This document shows, piece after piece, positions 25,750-33,745 of a stretch of 64,000 nucleotides of DNA (position 1 is its first letter; each line of letters opens with the position of its first letter). Source of the stretch: MGBC114844 sp910585855 (GTDB taxonomy: Bacteria > Bacillota > Clostridia > Lachnospirales > Lachnospiraceae). The notes under the pieces were generated by a model. That model ran no database searches. It was given only the letters and a program-made list of their open reading frames with translations, and was not told the origin of the DNA. The position numbers and the translations under genes are program-made. The stretch lies in NCBI GenBank assembly GCA_965646165.1, contig CBFFYP010000013.1, positions 1 through 64,000 on the forward strand, given 5' to 3'.

Positions 25750-25779
25750 GTGTCGAAAAGACTGACGCTAAGTATAATA

Positions 25780-25855
25780 ATATGCACACAGCCGCACAAG
25801 GAAAATTTGCTGCTTTGCGGTGTGCGGCTACACGGCAAGAAAATTTGCTGTGTAG
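25780..25855. other. Inverted-repeat cluster between nadD and yqeK
   Basis: Two related foldbacks: CACACAGCCGCACA (from 25784) against TGTGCGGCT, and two copies of an AAGAAAATTTGCTG/AAGGAAAATTTGCTG motif ending in a further CACGGCAAG..TTGCTGTGTAG pairing. No T-run follows, so it is not a clear terminator. It may be an RNA-stability or processing hairpin in the operon. Confidence 0.45.
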
Positions 25856-25885
25856 TTATATCAAGTGACAGGAAGGTGAAAGTGC

Positions 25886-26530
25886 GTGCAGTACAATGTG
25901 GATAAGATAAAACAGCATCTGAAACGAAAACAGACCGCAGACCGCTATGAACATACCATAGGAGTTGCTTATACGGCTGTTTGTATGGCAATGCGGTTTG
26001 ACTGTGATTTAAAAAAGGCTGAGATAGCCGGACTTTTACATGATTGTGCAAAGTGTTTCTCTGATGAGGTTCAGCTTCATAAATGTGAAAAATATCATAT
26101 TAGTATGTCTGAAGCAGAGCGGTTAGCTCCTTATCTGCTCCATGCGAAATTAGGAGCATTTATGGCAATGGATAAATTCGGTATCAATGATAAGGATATT
26201 ATCAATGCTATTTTATATCATACGACAGGTCGTCCTGCAATGTCTACATTAGAAAAAATTATTTATATTGCAGATTATATTGAACCAAGACGTATAAAAG
26301 CACCAAATCTTACAGAAATCCGCCGTATGGCATTTGTTGATTTGGATTGTACGATGTTAATGATTCTTGGAGATACTTTGGAATATTTAAAGAAAAGACA
26401 TAAAGATCGAAAAGATATTATGGATGAGATGACAGTAAAAACATATGATTATTATAAACAATTAGAGTTAGACAGAAAAGAGGTTTTAGAAGCAAAAGGA
26501 AAAGAAGAAAAAGAGATGCAGGAGGAATGA
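25886..26530 (+). CDS. yqeK: HD-domain diadenosine tetraphosphatase YqeK
   Basis: 214 residues. The HD motif LLHDCAK and the upstream His in YEHTIGVAYTAV, with HLLYHTTGRPAM-like later ligands (AILYHTTGRP) fit YqeK, which splits Ap4A symmetrically into ADP. The start is GTG at 25886, with AGGTGA about 8 nt upstream. The C-terminal tail (RKEVLEAKGKEEKEMQEE) is charged. It is followed 3 nt later by rsfS. Confidence 0.92.
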   Translation: MQYNVDKIKQHLKRKQTADRYEHTIGVAYTAVCMAMRFDCDLKKAEIAGLLHDCAKCFSDEVQLHKCEKYHISMSEAERLAPYLLHAKLGAFMAMDKFGINDKDIINAILYHTTGRPAMSTLEKIIYIADYIEPRRIKAPNLTEIRRMAFVDLDCTMLMILGDTLEYLKKRHKDRKDIMDEMTVKTYDYYKQLELDRKEVLEAKGKEEKEMQEE

Positions 26531-26533
26531 ATT

Positions 26534-26893
26534 ATGGCAGATGCAAAAGAACTGGTAAAAGCAGCTTATCGGGCATTAGACAGCAAAAAAGGGGAAAATA
26601 TTAAGATTATTGATATTTCAAATGTTTCTGTAATCGCGGACTATTTTATTATTGCGAATGGTTCCAACCAAAATCAGGTACAGGCGTTGGTCGATCAGGT
26701 ACAGGAAGAGTTATATAAAATGGGACATGAACCGATTCAAGTAGAAGGATATATGACCGGAAGCTGGATTTTAATGGATTATCGTGATATTATTGTACAT
26801 GTCTTTTCCAAAGAAGATCGCTTATTCTATGATTTGGAGCGAATTTGGAGAGATGGAATTGAACTTACCGAAAAAGATATGGAATGTTTATAA
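26534..26893 (+). CDS. rsfS: Ribosome silencing factor RsfS
   Basis: 119 residues; binds L14 and blocks subunit joining when nutrients are low. Family motifs: NVSVIADYFIIANGSNQNQV, GYMTGSWILMDYRDIIVHVF and FYDLERIW. Last gene of the obg-to-rsfS run, closed by a strong terminator. Confidence 0.96.
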   Translation: MADAKELVKAAYRALDSKKGENIKIIDISNVSVIADYFIIANGSNQNQVQALVDQVQEELYKMGHEPIQVEGYMTGSWILMDYRDIIVHVFSKEDRLFYDLERIWRDGIELTEKDMECL

Positions 26894-26899
26894 TTAAAA

Positions 26900-26963
26900 A
26901 AGACAGCAGAGAAAAAATAAATCGTATCTTATGTTTTTTTCTCTGCTGTATCTTTTTTTATTT
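26900..26963 (+). terminator. Terminator of the rsfS operon
   Basis: ACAGCAGAGAAAAAA at about 26902-26917 pairs with TTTTTTTCTCTGCTGT ending at 26949, followed by ATCTTTTTTTATTTTT. Confidence 0.9.
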
Positions 26964-27023
26964 TTCAGTTGTTTTAAATTTAATTTCATCGAAAATTTGT
27001 TATATCTAATTTCAAAAAATTTG

Positions 27024-27644
27024 TTAATGAATATTTCGACGGAATAGACCAACTACTTTTCCAAGAATTTCTACTTGATCGGTAATAATTGGTTTCATCT
27101 CATCATTTTCCGGTTGCAGGCGATAGTGACCATCTTCTTTGAAAAAACGTTTTACTGTAGCGGAATCTTCTAATAAAGCAACGACAACATCTCCATTTTC
27201 TGCTGTCTGCTGAGCTTCTACTAAAATCTGATCGCCATCTAGAATCCCCATTTTAATCATACTGTTTCCCTTTACTACCAGCATAAATGTGTTTTTATTA
27301 CGCAGATATTCGGTAGGAATCGGAAAATAACTCTCAATATTTTGGACTGCAAGCAGCGGTTCTCCGGCAGCAACCCGACCGATGATCGGTACATTTGCTA
27401 AATCGGTACGAACATATTGAAAGTTGTTGTCTAAGATCTCGATTGCCCTTGGCTTTGTCGGATCTCTTCGAATATAACCTTTTTTTTCTAATGTTTCTAA
27501 ATGAGAGTGAACAGAAGATGTAGATTTTAAATTGACTGCTTCGCAAATATCACGCACAGCAGGCGGATATCCCTTGGATCGAATTTCAGATTTGATATAT
27601 TCTAAAATTTCTTGTTGTTTGGACGAGATTTTTTCTTGACTCAT
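27024..27644 (-). CDS. lexA: SOS repressor LexA
   Basis: 206 residues. An N-terminal winged helix (about 1-65, KQQEILEYIKSEIRSKGYPP, STSSVHSHLETLEKKGYI) is followed by the S24 self-cleavage domain with the Ala-Gly site in RVAAGEPLLA, catalytic Ser in VKGNSMIKMG and Lys in DSATVKRFF. Under DNA damage RecA triggers self-cleavage. Start ATG 27644 after AAAGGAGG; the longer open frame is not used. A palindromic site overlaps its own promoter at 27694-27723. Confidence 0.97.
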   Translation of the reverse strand: MSQEKISSKQQEILEYIKSEIRSKGYPPAVRDICEAVNLKSTSSVHSHLETLEKKGYIRRDPTKPRAIEILDNNFQYVRTDLANVPIIGRVAAGEPLLAVQNIESYFPIPTEYLRNKNTFMLVVKGNSMIKMGILDGDQILVEAQQTAENGDVVVALLEDSATVKRFFKEDGHYRLQPENDEMKPIITDQVEILGKVVGLFRRNIH

Positions 27645-27668
27645 AAAATACCTCCTTTCTTTTGAATG

Positions 27669-27723
27669 ATTATAACACAAAATCTTTTTTTTTGCAAACA
27701 AATGTTTTCGAAAATATGTTTGC
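27669..27723 (-). promoter_or_regulatory. lexA promoter with overlapping LexA-box palindrome
   Basis: GCAAACAAATGTTTTCGAAA and its continuation to 27723 form a near-perfect 30-bp palindrome (27694-27723) made of two AAAC-N4-GTTT-like half boxes. On the minus strand TATAAT (about 27670-27676) is the -10, and the TTTGCA -35 lies within the palindrome, so autorepression is expected. Confidence 0.7.
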
Positions 27724-27785
27724 TTTTTTATCATAAAATTTCTATTTTCAAAAGGGGGACGCAGGAATCAATAATAAAATAATAA

Positions 27786-27852
27786 AAAGTATCCTAAATT
27801 TCAAAACAACCAGAACACGATTCCCGGCAGTTTGGAAGTTCAGGATACTTTA
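27786..27852 (-). terminator. Terminator of the zinc-ribbon gene
   Basis: Read on the minus strand, AAAGTATCCTGAACTTCC pairs with GAAATTTAGGATACTTT, followed by TTATTATTTTATT. The preceding GGGGGACGC at 27753 is the repeat boundary motif, here next to an otherwise unrelated hairpin. Confidence 0.7.
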
Positions 27853-27869
27853 ACAGTTAAAATTATGTT

Positions 27870-28328
27870 TTAGTCTTCTGATGGTTCTTCCGATTCGGCT
27901 GCTTCTGAAGCTTCTTTTGTAGACTCGGCAGATTCGGTATCTACATCAACAATTGGCTCTTCTTTTTGTACAGGAGGATCGATTTTTGCTCCGCAGGAAC
28001 TGCAAAAAGAAGAATCGGATGTAACTTCCGCACCGCAGTTTGGACAGGAGAATACACCTTTAATGGTTTTAATCTGTTCCTGAAGTTCACAGATACGAGC
28101 TTTTGCTTCATTGATAATTGTAAAATCGTTAATATAAGCGTCTGACACTTCACCTATATTTTCTTCAAAATAGCGTTTTCCAATCGCTAAATAAGCTTCT
28201 TTAATTTTTTCTTCCTCTGTTGAAATCTGATGCTTTAACTTGATTACTTCTGTTTTGTCCTTGGCTTTTTGTGCTACAATTTTACTGGTGTCCGTTACTG
28301 TACCTTTGATTTTGTCAAAAAAATCCAT
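27870..28328 (-). CDS. Coiled-coil protein with C-terminal zinc ribbon
   Basis: 152 residues. MDFFDKIKGTVTDTSKIVAQ begins a long helical stretch (about 1-90, strongly heptad-like around EVIKLKHQISTEEEKIKEAY and INEAKARICELQEQIKTI), then a zinc ribbon CPNCGAEVTSDSSFCSSCGA (about 96-115) and an acidic Ser/Glu-rich tail. Common in Lachnospiraceae; molecular role unknown. Transcribed away from ttcA, monocistronic. Confidence 0.8.
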   Translation of the reverse strand: MDFFDKIKGTVTDTSKIVAQKAKDKTEVIKLKHQISTEEEKIKEAYLAIGKRYFEENIGEVSDAYINDFTIINEAKARICELQEQIKTIKGVFSCPNCGAEVTSDSSFCSSCGAKIDPPVQKEEPIVDVDTESAESTKEASEAAESEEPSED

Positions 28329-28487
28329 TTTTTGTCACCCCTTATTATAATTTTTTCTTTATAGCACTAGTATACTCAGAATAGACTTTACTGTCAACTT
28401 GAGATAAAAAGATTTTAAAAAGAATTTCCAAAAAAAATTTAAAATTGTTATAATAAAAATATAAAAAACAAAAAGGAGATACCATTA

Positions 28488-29210
28488 ATGAAACTGCAGC
28501 GATTGTACAGCTTAACCAGACAGGCGATCGAAGATTATCAGATGATTGAAGAAAACGACAAAATTGTACTGGGTCTTTCAGGAGGAAAGGATAGTTTTGC
28601 TTTGCTATATGCATTAAGTGGATTACAAAAATTTTATCCCAGCCCTTTTTTATTAGAAGCAGTTTGTGTCGATCTTGGATTTGAGGAAATGGACTTTTCC
28701 TCTGTTGTAGAATTATGTAATTCCCTTCAAGTCCCTTGCCATATAGTAAAAACTAAAATCGCAGAAATTGTATTTACAGAGCGAAAAGAAAGAAATCCCT
28801 GTTCCCTTTGTGCAAAAATGCGAAAGGGCGCATTAAACCAAAAAGCAATCGAACTAGGATTCCATAAAATAGCTTATGCACATCATCAGGATGATGCAGT
28901 AGAAACGGTATTGATGTCTTTACTCTATGAAGGACGTTTCTCTTGTTTTTCCCCGGTTACCTTTTTAGAACAAACAAAGCTGACCGTGATTCGTCCGTTT
29001 CTCTATCTTTCAGAAGCAGATTTAATAGGATTTCAAAAAAAATATAACCTTCCTGTTATAACAAACCCTTGTCCTATGGATCAAAACAGCAAACGGGCAT
29101 CTATAAAACAAACCCTTCGCAGCTTAAACATGGAATATCCAAAAGCGAAACAGCATTTATTTTCTGCCTTAACTTCCAGTAACATTGCCGGATGGAAACC
29201 TAAATCATAA
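28488..29210 (+). CDS. TtcA-like tRNA thiolation ATPase
   Basis: 240-residue PP-loop ATPase. LGLSGGKDSFALLYAL is the ATP pyrophosphatase P-loop; NPCSLCAKMRKG (about 101-112) supplies the CxxC for a 4Fe-4S cluster, and NPCPMDQNS the third Cys, the TtcA pattern. TtcA makes 2-thiocytidine-32 in tRNA, but related enzymes thiolate other positions, so the exact product is inferred. RBS AAGGAG. -10 TATAAT is at about 28448. Confidence 0.82.
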   Translation: MKLQRLYSLTRQAIEDYQMIEENDKIVLGLSGGKDSFALLYALSGLQKFYPSPFLLEAVCVDLGFEEMDFSSVVELCNSLQVPCHIVKTKIAEIVFTERKERNPCSLCAKMRKGALNQKAIELGFHKIAYAHHQDDAVETVLMSLLYEGRFSCFSPVTFLEQTKLTVIRPFLYLSEADLIGFQKKYNLPVITNPCPMDQNSKRASIKQTLRSLNMEYPKAKQHLFSALTSSNIAGWKPKS

Positions 29211-29440
29211 ATTATAAGTTTACATAAAAATATTATGTAAACTAAAACAAATTATTATGCTATCGCTACGAAATTAGATATTCTTTGGATTGCAGGGATA
29301 GAAAATTTAGAAAAAATAAGTTTATCCTAGGAATTTATCAGGATAAACTTATATATGAAAATTTTTATAAAATGATCCATTTTCATGATAGTTTCAAGGT
29401 GAGAATAAGATAAGATGCTGCCGGAAAGGGTTGGCTTTCA

Positions 29441-29778
29441 CCGGACGCGAGAGGCAGTTTGCTCCTGTTCTTTGTCTGCTCCGCTCCAAACGCTAAGAAA
29501 GTCTAGGGCTTCTGATTTCGGTTCATCCAACCGGACGAACCGGGGCGCAATTCGCCCTCCTTTCAGTCGAAAAGTAATTGATGTAAGGAAAGATTTTATC
29601 AGCCATAAAACATCCTCTTCTCTATCATCCGGGCTAAACACGTCCCTTTTTTTGCATACCCTGCATGGAAGCAGGATATGCAAAAAATTCTAGGTAGTTC
29701 CACAGAAGTCCAAGACTTTCTAACCGTTCTTCGAAGTCGCAGGCAAAGAACAGGAGCAAACTGCCTCTCGCTGTTAAT
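29441..29778 (+). repeat. Family A element, copy A4 (GCGAG type)
   Basis: Starts CCGGACGCGAGAGG, ends CTCTCGCTGTT. The closing stem GAGAGGCAGTTTGCTCCTGT continuing to TCTTTG pairs with CAAAGAACAGGAGCAAACTG..CCTCTC. Inner blocks: GGGGCGCAATTCGCCC, GGGCTAAACACGTCCC (GCCC altered to GTCCC) and TTTTTTTGCATACCCTGC..GCAGGATATGCAAAAAA. Its central loop nearly matches the reverse complement of the loop of A5, although the stems differ completely. Confidence 0.85.
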
Positions 29779-29849
29779 TGGATAGTGGTAGAAATTTTTA
29801 TTATAGAACAGAATAAGTTTATAACAAAGTTTGAATAATATTCTTTTTT

Positions 29850-30200
29850 TGTTCCGGGGTCAAGAAACAGCCAGATTCGAAAACGGTGGGTAGCCTGCAG
29901 TGACTTTGGAAAAAAGTTAGAAGTTCTTGGACTTCTGTTCGAAAACCTAAGATTTTTTTCACATCCTGCTTCCATGCAGGGTGTGAAAAAAAAGGGGCGT
30001 GTTTAGCCCGAATAATAGGGAAGAAGATGTTTTATGACTGATAAAATCCTTCCTTACATCAATTACTTTTCGACTGAAAGGAGGGCGAATTGCGCCCCGG
30101 TCTGTCCGGTTGGAGAAAGGAAAAGGCAGAAGTCTTAGAACTTCTTGCTTTTTGGAAATCGGAACAGCAGGATGCCCACCGTTTTTGAATCTAGCGTCCT
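29850..30200 (-). repeat. Family A element, copy A5 (CCAGA type)
   Basis: Left flank TTCTTTTTTTGTTCCGGGGT, CCAGATTCG at 29871, stem GATTCGAAAACGGTGGGTAG pairing with the TGCCCACCGTTTTTGAATC side (a few mismatches). The end reads TCTAGCGTCC instead of TCTGGCGTCC. Inner hairpins as in A1 and A3. Opposed to A4. Confidence 0.85.
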
Positions 30201-30428
30201 TTGGCGTTCTTCCTCCATTCTCCAATTCCAAAAGACTTATTAAAGTTTTCTATGATTCAAATAAATTTTAAAATTTTTATATTTTATCCTTTTTTTAATT
30301 TATAAGTTTATCTTAGGAATTTATATATTTAGGTAGTATAATTGGAAAGTTTATGATATAATAATAGAAATTGCTAATTGACACAAGCCAAAAGAATGAA
30401 AGCCATTACAAATTGGAGGAAACAATCA

Positions 30429-31154
30429 ATGGATTTTATATCATTAGAAAAAGAGTTAAAAGAAAATACTTATCCGGGACGTGGAATTGTAATTGGAAAA
30501 ACACCAGACAATACAAAAGCTGTTCTTGCCTATTTTATTATGGGAAGAAGTGAAAACAGCAGAAATCGAATTTTTGTAGAAGAAGGAACAGGTATTCGTA
30601 CACAGGCTTTTGAACCATCTAAGTTAGTCGATCCCAGTTTAGTTATTTATGCACCAGTACGAGTACTTGGAAATAAAACGATTGTAACAAACGGAGATCA
30701 AACAGATACCATTTATGAATTGATGGATAAACAGCAAACATTTGAACAAGCACTTCGGACCAGAGAGTTTGAACCGGATGCTCCGAATTATACCCCAAGA
30801 ATTTCCGGTATTCTGCATATAGAAAGCGGCAGTTATCACTATGCTATGTCAATTTTAAAGACACAAAACGGAAATCCAAACACATGCAATCGTTATACAT
30901 TTGCATATTCTGATCCGGCAGCAGGAGAGGGACATTTTATTCATACTTATCGTTGTGACGGAACACCTTTGCCAAGTTTTGAAGGAGAGCCAAAATTGGT
31001 AGAAATATTGGATGATATAGAGGAATTTACAGATTTAATTTGGAATTCTTTAAATGAAGAAAATAAAATATCTTTGTTTGTTCGATATATTACCATTGCA
31101 GACGGAACATATCAAAGTAAAATTATTAATAAAAATGGTTCTTGTTCTGTATAA
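30429..31154 (+). CDS. IMP cyclohydrolase, stand-alone (PurO-like domain)
   Basis: 241 residues, matching the IMP cyclohydrolase-like family that closes the inosinate ring from FAICAR, the last step of IMP synthesis. Motifs: YPGRGIVIGKTPDNTKAVLA, YFIMGRSENSRNRIF, PNYTPRISGILHIESGSYHY. In most bacteria this activity is the N-terminal domain of PurH; here a non-homologous stand-alone protein precedes a stand-alone AICAR transformylase. Start ATG 30429 behind GGAGG; the open frame extends upstream without RBS. Confidence 0.88.
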   Translation: MDFISLEKELKENTYPGRGIVIGKTPDNTKAVLAYFIMGRSENSRNRIFVEEGTGIRTQAFEPSKLVDPSLVIYAPVRVLGNKTIVTNGDQTDTIYELMDKQQTFEQALRTREFEPDAPNYTPRISGILHIESGSYHYAMSILKTQNGNPNTCNRYTFAYSDPAAGEGHFIHTYRCDGTPLPSFEGEPKLVEILDDIEEFTDLIWNSLNEENKISLFVRYITIADGTYQSKIINKNGSCSV

Positions 31155-31201
31155 AAAAACATTTACCGGTTGAAATAAAGATAGAGGAGGAAAATAGAAA
31201 A

Positions 31202-32419
31202 ATGAGCGAAACATCTGTTATACAGTGGCTTGGTGATAAAAAAGAAACCGAAGTAGAATTAAAATATGGGTGTAATCCCAATCAAAAACCTTCCCGTATT
31301 TATATGGAACAGGGAAATCTGCCAATCGAAGTATTAAACGGAAAACCCGGTTATATTAACTTTTTAGATGCACTTAATGGCTGGCAGTTAGTAAAAGAGT
31401 TAAAAGCAGCTTCTAATCTTCCGGCTGCTGCCTCTTTTAAACATGTTTCTCCGGCAGGAGCAGCCGTAGGGCTTCCTCTTTCCGATACATTAAAAAAGAT
31501 TTACTGGGTGGAAGATTTAGGAGAATTGTCTGCTTTGGCATGTGCTTATGCAAGAGCCAGAGGAGCCGATCGGATGTCTTCTTTTGGAGATTTTATTGCA
31601 TTATCGGATATCTGTGATGTATCCACTGCCCGAATGATTAAACGAGAAGTTTCCGACGGAATTATTGCACCGGGTTATGAAGCAGAGGCTTTGGAGATTT
31701 TAAAGGCAAAGAAAAAGGGAAATTACAATATTCTTCTTGTCGATCCGGATTATGTCCCAGATCCAATCGAACGGAAACAAGTATTTGGCATTACATTTGA
31801 ACAGAGCAGAAATGAATTAAAGATAGATACCAATTCTTTTTCTAATATAGTAACAGAGAATACACAGATTCCTGAAAAAGCAAAAGTTGATTTGGCTATT
31901 GCGATGATTACATTAAAATATACACAGTCAAATTCGGTTTGTTATGTGAAAGATGGACAGGCAATCGGAATCGGTGCAGGGCAGCAGTCACGTATTCACT
32001 GTACTAGATTAGCAGGGCAAAAAGCGGATAATTGGTGGCTTCGTCAGAATCCAAAAGTATTAGGACTGCAGTTCCTCGATCAGATTGGACGTGCCGATCG
32101 GGATAATGCAATTGATGTCTATATTGGAGAAGATGATATGGATGTTTTAGCAGATGGAGTATGGGAACATACTTTTCGAGTAAAACCAGAACGATTGGGA
32201 AAAGAAGAAAAACGGGATTGGCTGAATCAAATGTGTGGTGTAGCTCTTGGATCAGATGCATTTTTCCCATTTGGGGATAATATTGAACGGGCGCATCGCA
32301 GCGGTGTACAGTATATTGCTCAGCCCGGAGGATCGATTCGAGATGATCATGTGATTGCGACTTGCAATAAGTATCAGATTGCTATGGCTTTTACTGGAAT
32401 TCGGTTGTTTCATCATTAA
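31202..32419 (+). CDS. AICAR transformylase without the cyclohydrolase domain
   Basis: 405 residues, homologous to the C-terminal domain of PurH, which formylates AICAR with 10-formyl-THF. Visible: LKYGCNPNQKPSRIY, the active-site KHVSPAGAAVGLP, IGIGAGQQSRIHCTRLA and PGGSIRDDHVI. The MGS-like cyclohydrolase domain is absent, the neighbour at 30429 taking that role. Start ATG 31202 after GGAGGA, 47 nt after the cyclohydrolase stop, so probably one transcript. Confidence 0.92.
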   Translation: MSETSVIQWLGDKKETEVELKYGCNPNQKPSRIYMEQGNLPIEVLNGKPGYINFLDALNGWQLVKELKAASNLPAAASFKHVSPAGAAVGLPLSDTLKKIYWVEDLGELSALACAYARARGADRMSSFGDFIALSDICDVSTARMIKREVSDGIIAPGYEAEALEILKAKKKGNYNILLVDPDYVPDPIERKQVFGITFEQSRNELKIDTNSFSNIVTENTQIPEKAKVDLAIAMITLKYTQSNSVCYVKDGQAIGIGAGQQSRIHCTRLAGQKADNWWLRQNPKVLGLQFLDQIGRADRDNAIDVYIGEDDMDVLADGVWEHTFRVKPERLGKEEKRDWLNQMCGVALGSDAFFPFGDNIERAHRSGVQYIAQPGGSIRDDHVIATCNKYQIAMAFTGIRLFHH

Positions 32420-32426
32420 ATTCCTT

Positions 32427-32475
32427 TATCCCTTTATTTCAGAAGCAGCTCTTTTGGTATAAAGGGATTTTTTTT
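32427..32475 (+). terminator. Terminator after the purine gene pair
   Basis: ATCCCTTTAT pairs with ATAAAGGGAT, followed by TTTTTTT at about 32467-32474. Confidence 0.85.
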
Positions 32476-32530
32476 GCAAATAGGGGGGGAATGTGTGTTC
32501 GGGTGACTAGAAAGAAAGGAGTGGAGAGCA

Positions 32531-33367
32531 GTGTATCGTTTTGAAAAAATAGATAAAAAGCTGCTGGGGGAGCAAATTGAAGATGAATTGATGAATTTTA
32601 TTTTACAAGAACCGATTGAAGTGGGGCAGCGGATTCCAAATGAATTTGAACTAGCCGAAAGATTTGGGGTAGGACGCAGTACTGTTCGGGAGGCTGTAAA
32701 AGGACTGGTTTCAAAGGGGATTTTGGAAGTACGCAGAGGTTCTGGAACTTATGTAATCGGAACAAGTTCTTTAGATGAAGATCCACTTGGACTTTCAAAA
32801 ATGAAAGATAAGTATCAGTTGGCTTTGGAATTATTTGATGTCCGGCTGATGTTAGAACCAGAGATTGCTTCACAGGCGGCGAAATATGGAACGGAGGAGG
32901 AACTACAGCAGTTAAAACAGCTTTGTGATGAAACAGAACAGATGTATTTAAGCGGAAGAAATCATATTCCAAAAGATATTGCTTTTCATACTTGTATTGC
33001 AAGGTGCAGTAAGAATCGTGTGGTAGAAACATTGATTCCTTTGATTAATACAGCCGTTATGACATTTGCTAACTTAACACATCGGATGTTAATGGAAGAA
33101 ACGATTGAAACACATCGTGCGATTGTAGAATCTATTTTAGAGCGTGATTCTGTTGGAGCAAAATGTGCGATGGTAATGCATTTAACTTATAATCGGCAGG
33201 CATTATTCCGACAATGGAAAGAGCATCATAATCAAGAAGAAAAGGAAGAAACACAGGATATAGTACAAAAAATGCAGGAAATGCAGGAGAAGGAAACTCA
33301 AGAGCAAGAAATTTCAAAAGATTTTGAACAAACTCAGGAAAAGCAAGAGAAGGAACAAGAAGAATAA
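32531..33367 (+). CDS. GntR-family (FadR subfamily) regulator with Gln/Glu-rich tail
   Basis: 278 residues. The winged helix at about 10-80 (IPNEFELAERFGVGRSTVRE, VRRGSGTYVIG) is followed by an FCD effector domain (about 95-225; metal/ligand residues in FDVRLMLEPEIAS, FHTCIARCSKN, THRAIVESIL). A 45-residue tail is unusually rich in Gln/Glu. GTG start at 32531 behind AGGAG. Two palindromes ATACATC-N-GATGTAT flank the next promoter, so it likely controls the downstream permease and dehydratase in response to a sugar acid. Confidence 0.88.
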   Translation: MYRFEKIDKKLLGEQIEDELMNFILQEPIEVGQRIPNEFELAERFGVGRSTVREAVKGLVSKGILEVRRGSGTYVIGTSSLDEDPLGLSKMKDKYQLALELFDVRLMLEPEIASQAAKYGTEEELQQLKQLCDETEQMYLSGRNHIPKDIAFHTCIARCSKNRVVETLIPLINTAVMTFANLTHRMLMEETIETHRAIVESILERDSVGAKCAMVMHLTYNRQALFRQWKEHHNQEEKEETQDIVQKMQEMQEKETQEQEISKDFEQTQEKQEKEQEE

Positions 33368-33383
33368 ATACATCAGATGTTAT
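33368..33383. promoter_or_regulatory. Operator candidate 1 of the GntR regulator
   Basis: ATACATCAGATGTTAT, an imperfect palindrome just after the regulator stop. It shares ATACATC-N-GATGT with the site at 33514. Confidence 0.5.
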
Positions 33384-33449
33384 AAAAAAAGTTATGATTT
33401 TCAAAAGGTATTTTTTATAGAAATTTATTTTTATTCGTCATTTTTAACA

Positions 33450-33489
33450 AAAAGCAAGGATTTTAAAAGTGAAATTCTTGCTTTTTTTG
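33450..33489 (+). terminator. Terminator after the GntR gene
   Basis: AAAAGCAAGGATTT pairs with AAATTCTTGCTTTT (one bulge), then TTTTT. Confidence 0.75.
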
Positions 33490-33513
33490 TGTAAAAGAGA
33501 GAAGAAAAATAAA

Positions 33514-33556
33514 ATACATCTGATGTATTGACGAAATTTAAAAGAAATATTATACT
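33514..33556 (+). promoter_or_regulatory. gntP promoter with operator candidate 2
   Basis: ATACATC-T-GATGTAT (33514-33528) is a perfect 7-bp-arm palindrome whose end overlaps the -35 TTGACG (33528-33533). A 17-nt spacer leads to TATACT (33551-33556). Binding here would block the promoter of the permease/dehydratase genes. A related ATCAGATAT lies further downstream at about 33620. Confidence 0.65.
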
Positions 33557-33745
33557 TATATTATAAAAACATATGACGTCAGATAAATTTAAGAAAAAGG
33601 AGGGGAAAAGTAGAAATTCATCAGATATCTGGCAATTATGAATAATCGTATCAGAACTATAAATAATAAAGAAGAGCGATAGTGACAAAATTGTAAAATT
33701 GTGAATGAAGAGAAAATAAAATAAATAAGAAAAGAGGGAATGATT

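Larger units (their letters stand above)
29316..30324. mobile_element. Paired-arm family A unit flanked by 23-bp direct repeats
   Basis: A 23-bp sequence starting ATAAGTTTATC and ending GGAATTTAT occurs at 29316-29338 and again at 30302-30324 with one mismatch, in the same orientation. Between them lie a GCGAG-type arm (A4), a 95-bp AT-rich spacer and a CCAGA-type arm (A5) in opposite orientation. No transposase is encoded. The arms are separately folded, but their central segments are near-identical inverted copies. The unit looks non-autonomous, mobilised in trans if at all. Confidence 0.6.

Noticed and set aside
25746..26051. Minus-strand frame opposite yqeK
   Set aside because: Shadow frame of yqeK and its upstream hairpins; no RBS or family match.
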